64,000 bases of DNA from Pteria penguin (Eukaryota; Mollusca; Bivalvia; Pterioida; Pteriidae), in the NCBI GenBank assembly GCA_035048485.1, contig CM068586.1, forward strand, positions 46,412,287 through 46,476,286, given 5' to 3'. Below are positions 61,400 through 64,000 of this stretch, in pieces. The position numbers were made by a program, and so were the translations under genes. The notes under the pieces were generated by a model. The model made no database searches and had not been told where the DNA came from. It saw nothing but the letters and a program-made list of their open reading frames with translations. Position 1 is the first letter of the stretch, and every line of letters begins with the position of its first letter.

Positions 61400-61803
61400 T
61401 AGTCAAAACGGGGACAGGCTTGGGTTCCTGCGCGGACGATCCGGGTTCGATTCCCGGGTTGTGCCACTATGTTTAAGAGGTTGGTAACCTCCTGCTTCCA
61501 TGTCGCGATATACCTGGAAGATTGTTAAAAGCGACGTAAAACACCATTCAACCAACCAAAAATATAGTCAAAACGGCCCACACCAAAACGGCCCATTTTT
61601 TTTTACCTCACTGGTCGAACTTTGTAATATTTTGAAAATGGATATCGACTTTGATCTAAAAATAGATTTTTTTACCTAGTGTTTAAATTATACTTGATAC
61701 AAATAGTAAGAGGGCAAATAATTTGACATTTTAATAAATTGCCTTAGCATAAAATTATTCCTACTTTTGTGTGGGCCATTTTATTTTAGGGCTGTTTTGA
61801 CTA
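61400..61803. mobile_element. TA-flanked MITE split by a SINE
   Basis: Ends TAGTCAAAACGG and, from the right, TAGTCAAAACAGCCC; a second inverted block GGCCCACAC/GTGTGGGCC lies inside. TA flanks both sides (61398-61399, 61804-61805). Without the SINE and its target duplication the element is about 240 bp. Non-coding; TA duplication suggests Tc1/mariner. Confidence 0.75.
61412..61562 (+). mobile_element. SINE family 1 copy with 14 bp target duplication
   Basis: TATAGTCAAAACGG stands before (61398-61411) and after (61563-61576) the SINE, a clean retroposition footprint. The sequence has a partial tRNA-like 5' part (GGCTTGGGTTCCTGCGCGG), B-box GGTTCGATTCC, body GAGGTTGGTAACCTCCTGC, tail GCGACGTAAAACACC and CAACCAACCAAAAA. 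This is the most complete family 1 copy and defines its 151 bp form. Confidence 0.9.
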
Positions 61804-61805
61804 TA

Positions 61806-62409
61806 CATGCACACCAACCAGGAAAAAATGTCATAATTCTGCTCTCTATAGCGATCGGAGATGACCGATATATTTTTTATGTTCAAAAGAATAAAGCATG
61901 ACAAGGGCAGTGTAACTTTTAAAACACTAATGTACTTATGGTTTTAAGTTCTAAATTCATTTCACTCAAACGAACATAAATCATTTAAAAGATAAAACAA
62001 CACATGTTTTGAAATGGAAGGCGAAACGCTCAGATTTATTTTCAATTTTTGCAGAAATCAATCTTCGCGTGACATCATGCACCTTCATCATTTTTATGAA
62101 TATCATCCACAGACTATAAAATGAAAAGCAAGACAAATCATTTGCAAATATATAAAATCAAGCAAAACATTCCGATTCGATATTATCAATGTTATACAAG
62201 AAGATCATCAATAATGAAAAATTCAACAGTCTATCCCATCAAATTACGAAATCAAAGGCAATTAAATTGAAAATGTTTCCAACTTCAAATCTTCATGTAA
62301 CATATACCATATACCCTGCATTATGTTCATCAATAAAATCCATGAAATTATTATGACAATTAAAGCGTGCACCTGTATTGAAATCTAAGTCTTCGAATAA
62401 CATATACAA
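61806..62409. other. No gene recognised
   Basis: AT-rich sequence with no structure I can name. Confidence 0.45.
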
Positions 62410-62533
62410 TTGATTGATTGATTTTTGTTTAACGTCACACCACGAATATTTCATATCTGGTGATGGCATCTGCCTGATGCGGAGCATACAAATTTTGACC
62501 TCTGCAACGGACCCACCCGAAGCAGTGAGGGAA
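62410..62533 (-). mobile_element. SINE family 2, 3' fragment
   Basis: On the minus strand TCCCTCACTGCTTCGGGTGG and GTCCGTTGCAGAGGTC are followed by GCATCAGGCAGATGCCATCA and GTGGTGTGACGTTAAAC with CAATCAATCAA. It matches the 3' half of 56820-57085; the tRNA-like head is absent (5' truncation). The CAGATGCCATCACCA segment is the one amplified at 34939-35352. Confidence 0.85.
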
Positions 62534-62994
62534 CATATACAATACTTTACCTTATCGACTACTGTTTATCATACTTCATATCATAAACCAATCAAAATAG
62601 GCATTACATCGTAGCATTATTCACCCATAACCAATCGAACTCTTAACATGTTCGATAACTCTATTAAATACATTTCATCATGATCAAGGGTAGATGTCAT
62701 GCCTATTTTATCAAAGTTAACCAATGATAAACGTCATTTCACTATCAGTTAAGAATTGTTTTCCATAATGAAATGTGTAAATTGTTATCAATTGTATTTT
62801 AAGTCCAATTTAAACTTTTGCTACTTGGCCAGTTACTAAAAGCCCGGCTACCAGTACTGTAAGTACTTTGATTTTTAAAGTAAACAGAGAAAATTTCTAA
62901 CCCGACTCATTTTTAAAAGATGATTTCTCTACGGAAACTTGTACCGTACTCTGAGGTTACAAAATATCAATATTGCAACATGCAAATTAAGTTT
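62534..62994. other. No gene recognised
   Basis: AT-rich sequence; the end carries the 3' flank conserved with the first tRNA-like copy (TTGCAACATGCAAATTAAG). Confidence 0.45.
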
Positions 62995-63064
62995 TACCAA
63001 GACAGGATTCGAACCTGTATCTCTCGTGAGTAAACACGAGTGCTCTTCCTTAAGCTACTTGGTA
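62995..63064 (-). other. tRNA-like element, 70 nt (copy 2)
   Basis: The minus strand gives a full cloverleaf: acceptor TACCAAG/CTTGGTA (7 of 7 paired), D-arm GCTTAAGGAAGAGC, anticodon stem CTCGTG/CACGAG with loop TTTACT, T-arm ACAGG-TTCGAAT-CCTGT with a perfect B-box. Compared with copy 1 at 17112, a T-stem pair changes from A:T to T:A and an anticodon-stem pair from G:C to A:T. The 18 nt anticodon arm is one base longer than canonical, so decoding function is doubtful. No CCA is encoded. Confidence 0.65.
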
Positions 63065-64000
63065 TCTCTTTTTAATCTGTGGCTTTTACTTTAAAAATTA
63101 TCATAAATTCATATAGAATAAATATACGACTGAATAAACATAGTTACAATAATAAATAATTCACCGAAAAATGAAACGTCAAAATAGCAATGAGACGGCG
63201 ATGGGCACACTATTGTTGTTAGAACAAATATTCTAAGAGGAGTCCCCCACGTCTGTACAAATCTATAAAGAGCTAAAAGTAGGTCAGTGGCAGGTGAAGG
63301 GTAACAGGCTCCTGAGAGTTTTAATGTGTGTCCATTAGCTACAGGCTAGAGCTCACGTTTTGGCCGGATTATGAAGCAAAATCCCGTCTATGAAATGGCG
63401 ATGTCCGTCTGTCTGTCCATTATCCTCCATCCATGATTTGCTTTAGCTCTTGCGTTTAAGTATATTGCAGAAAGTCCACTGACAATAATTCTTTCAAACT
63501 AGATATACCTTGATGGGCTCCATTTATCAAGACCTTTGTTTGTGACCTAGACGATTCCCAATTTCAAGGTCAAATGTGTAATTGGATTTACCTCAATTAC
63601 AGAATGACCGTTAGAGTTATGTCTTTCAAACTTCACATATAGATAGACCTTGATGAGTTTTTCCATTCAAAACAAAAAAGTTTCATAGTTTCTATGCTAA
63701 ATGTGTAATATTACGATCACAGGAAAACCGAGTGACTTACATCTTTCAAACTCGCACACAGATTGACTTTGATGAACACTATTCCTAGTGACATTTTTGT
63801 GACCTTGACCTTCAAGGTTCCCAGTTTCAAGGTCAAAAGCATATCTAATTTTAGTTCAATTACAGAAAGATCATGAGAATTTGATCTTTCAAACTAAACA
63901 CACTGATAGATTTAGATGGGCTGTATCCCTGATGACCTTTGTGACCTTGTCCTTAAAGGTTCTCCGTTTCTTCATGCCTATAGTCCCAATCGGTTTCACT
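63065..64000 (+). mobile_element. Probable TE-derived sequence, open at right edge
   Basis: From about 63360 the sequence has the style of dispersed molluscan elements: GTCCGTCTGTCTGTCC, then repeated blocks of about 120-130 bp with TCTTTCAAACT, ATAGACCTTGATGAG/GGG and TTTGTGACCTTGACCTTCAA (about 63475, 63605, 63735, 63870). These are internal tandem repeats like those of the Helitron-like family, but neither end is visible. 63065-63360 shows nothing specific. Confidence 0.5.

Overview
This is a stretch of animal nuclear genome, most likely from a mollusc and probably a bivalve. It is AT-rich, has no compact operons or long ORFs, shows short candidate exons with GT/AG borders, and is dominated by repeats. 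The lineage call rests on repeat signatures I recall as typical of bivalve DNA and could not search: tRNA-derived SINEs ending in GCGACGTAAAACACC, elements ending in the GCTCAGGTGAGCT hairpin, and the dispersed GAGATAACTC box. Species cannot be named.

Layout. 1-1861: 3' part of a Helitron-like element. 1865-16640: a large satellite with a 1.25 kb monomer, homogeneous to about 12.7 kb and then decaying; it is interrupted by a SINE fragment, a 914 bp TA-flanked MITE and a 221 bp MITE. 16.6-25.9 kb: small TEs, including a 1.58 kb TTAA-flanked element and a 440 bp fold-back, a 27 bp minisatellite, minus-strand candidate exons and two minus-strand retroelement coding remnants. 26.0-27.8 kb: a 38 bp minisatellite. 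28-46 kb: low-complexity, probably intronic DNA with a candidate plus-strand exon chain (33453-36782), two minisatellites that grew from parts of one SINE family, an AT-rich array and a LINE remnant. 46.4-50.3 kb: four adjacent unrelated minisatellites, the first carrying a TTAA MITE. 54.7-55.6 kb: the best gene candidate, a GC-box/CCAAT/E2F-like promoter followed by three phase-compatible exons. 55.9-57.2 kb: a 35 bp minisatellite hit by a MITE and by a SINE with an intact pol III promoter. 57.9-59.8 kb: a second Helitron-like element. 60-64 kb: nested MITE/SINE, a SINE fragment, a tRNA-like element and TE-derived sequence.

No complete protein-coding gene of known function is recognisable. 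The long ORFs inside tandem arrays are artefacts of repeat units divisible by three or of repeat amplification. I see no CRISPR, bacterial or viral system. The main interest is repeat biology: higher-order satellite structure, conversion of SINE parts into minisatellites, precise TE insertions into tandem arrays, and a covarying tRNA-like element. All splice models are by-eye and need transcript evidence.
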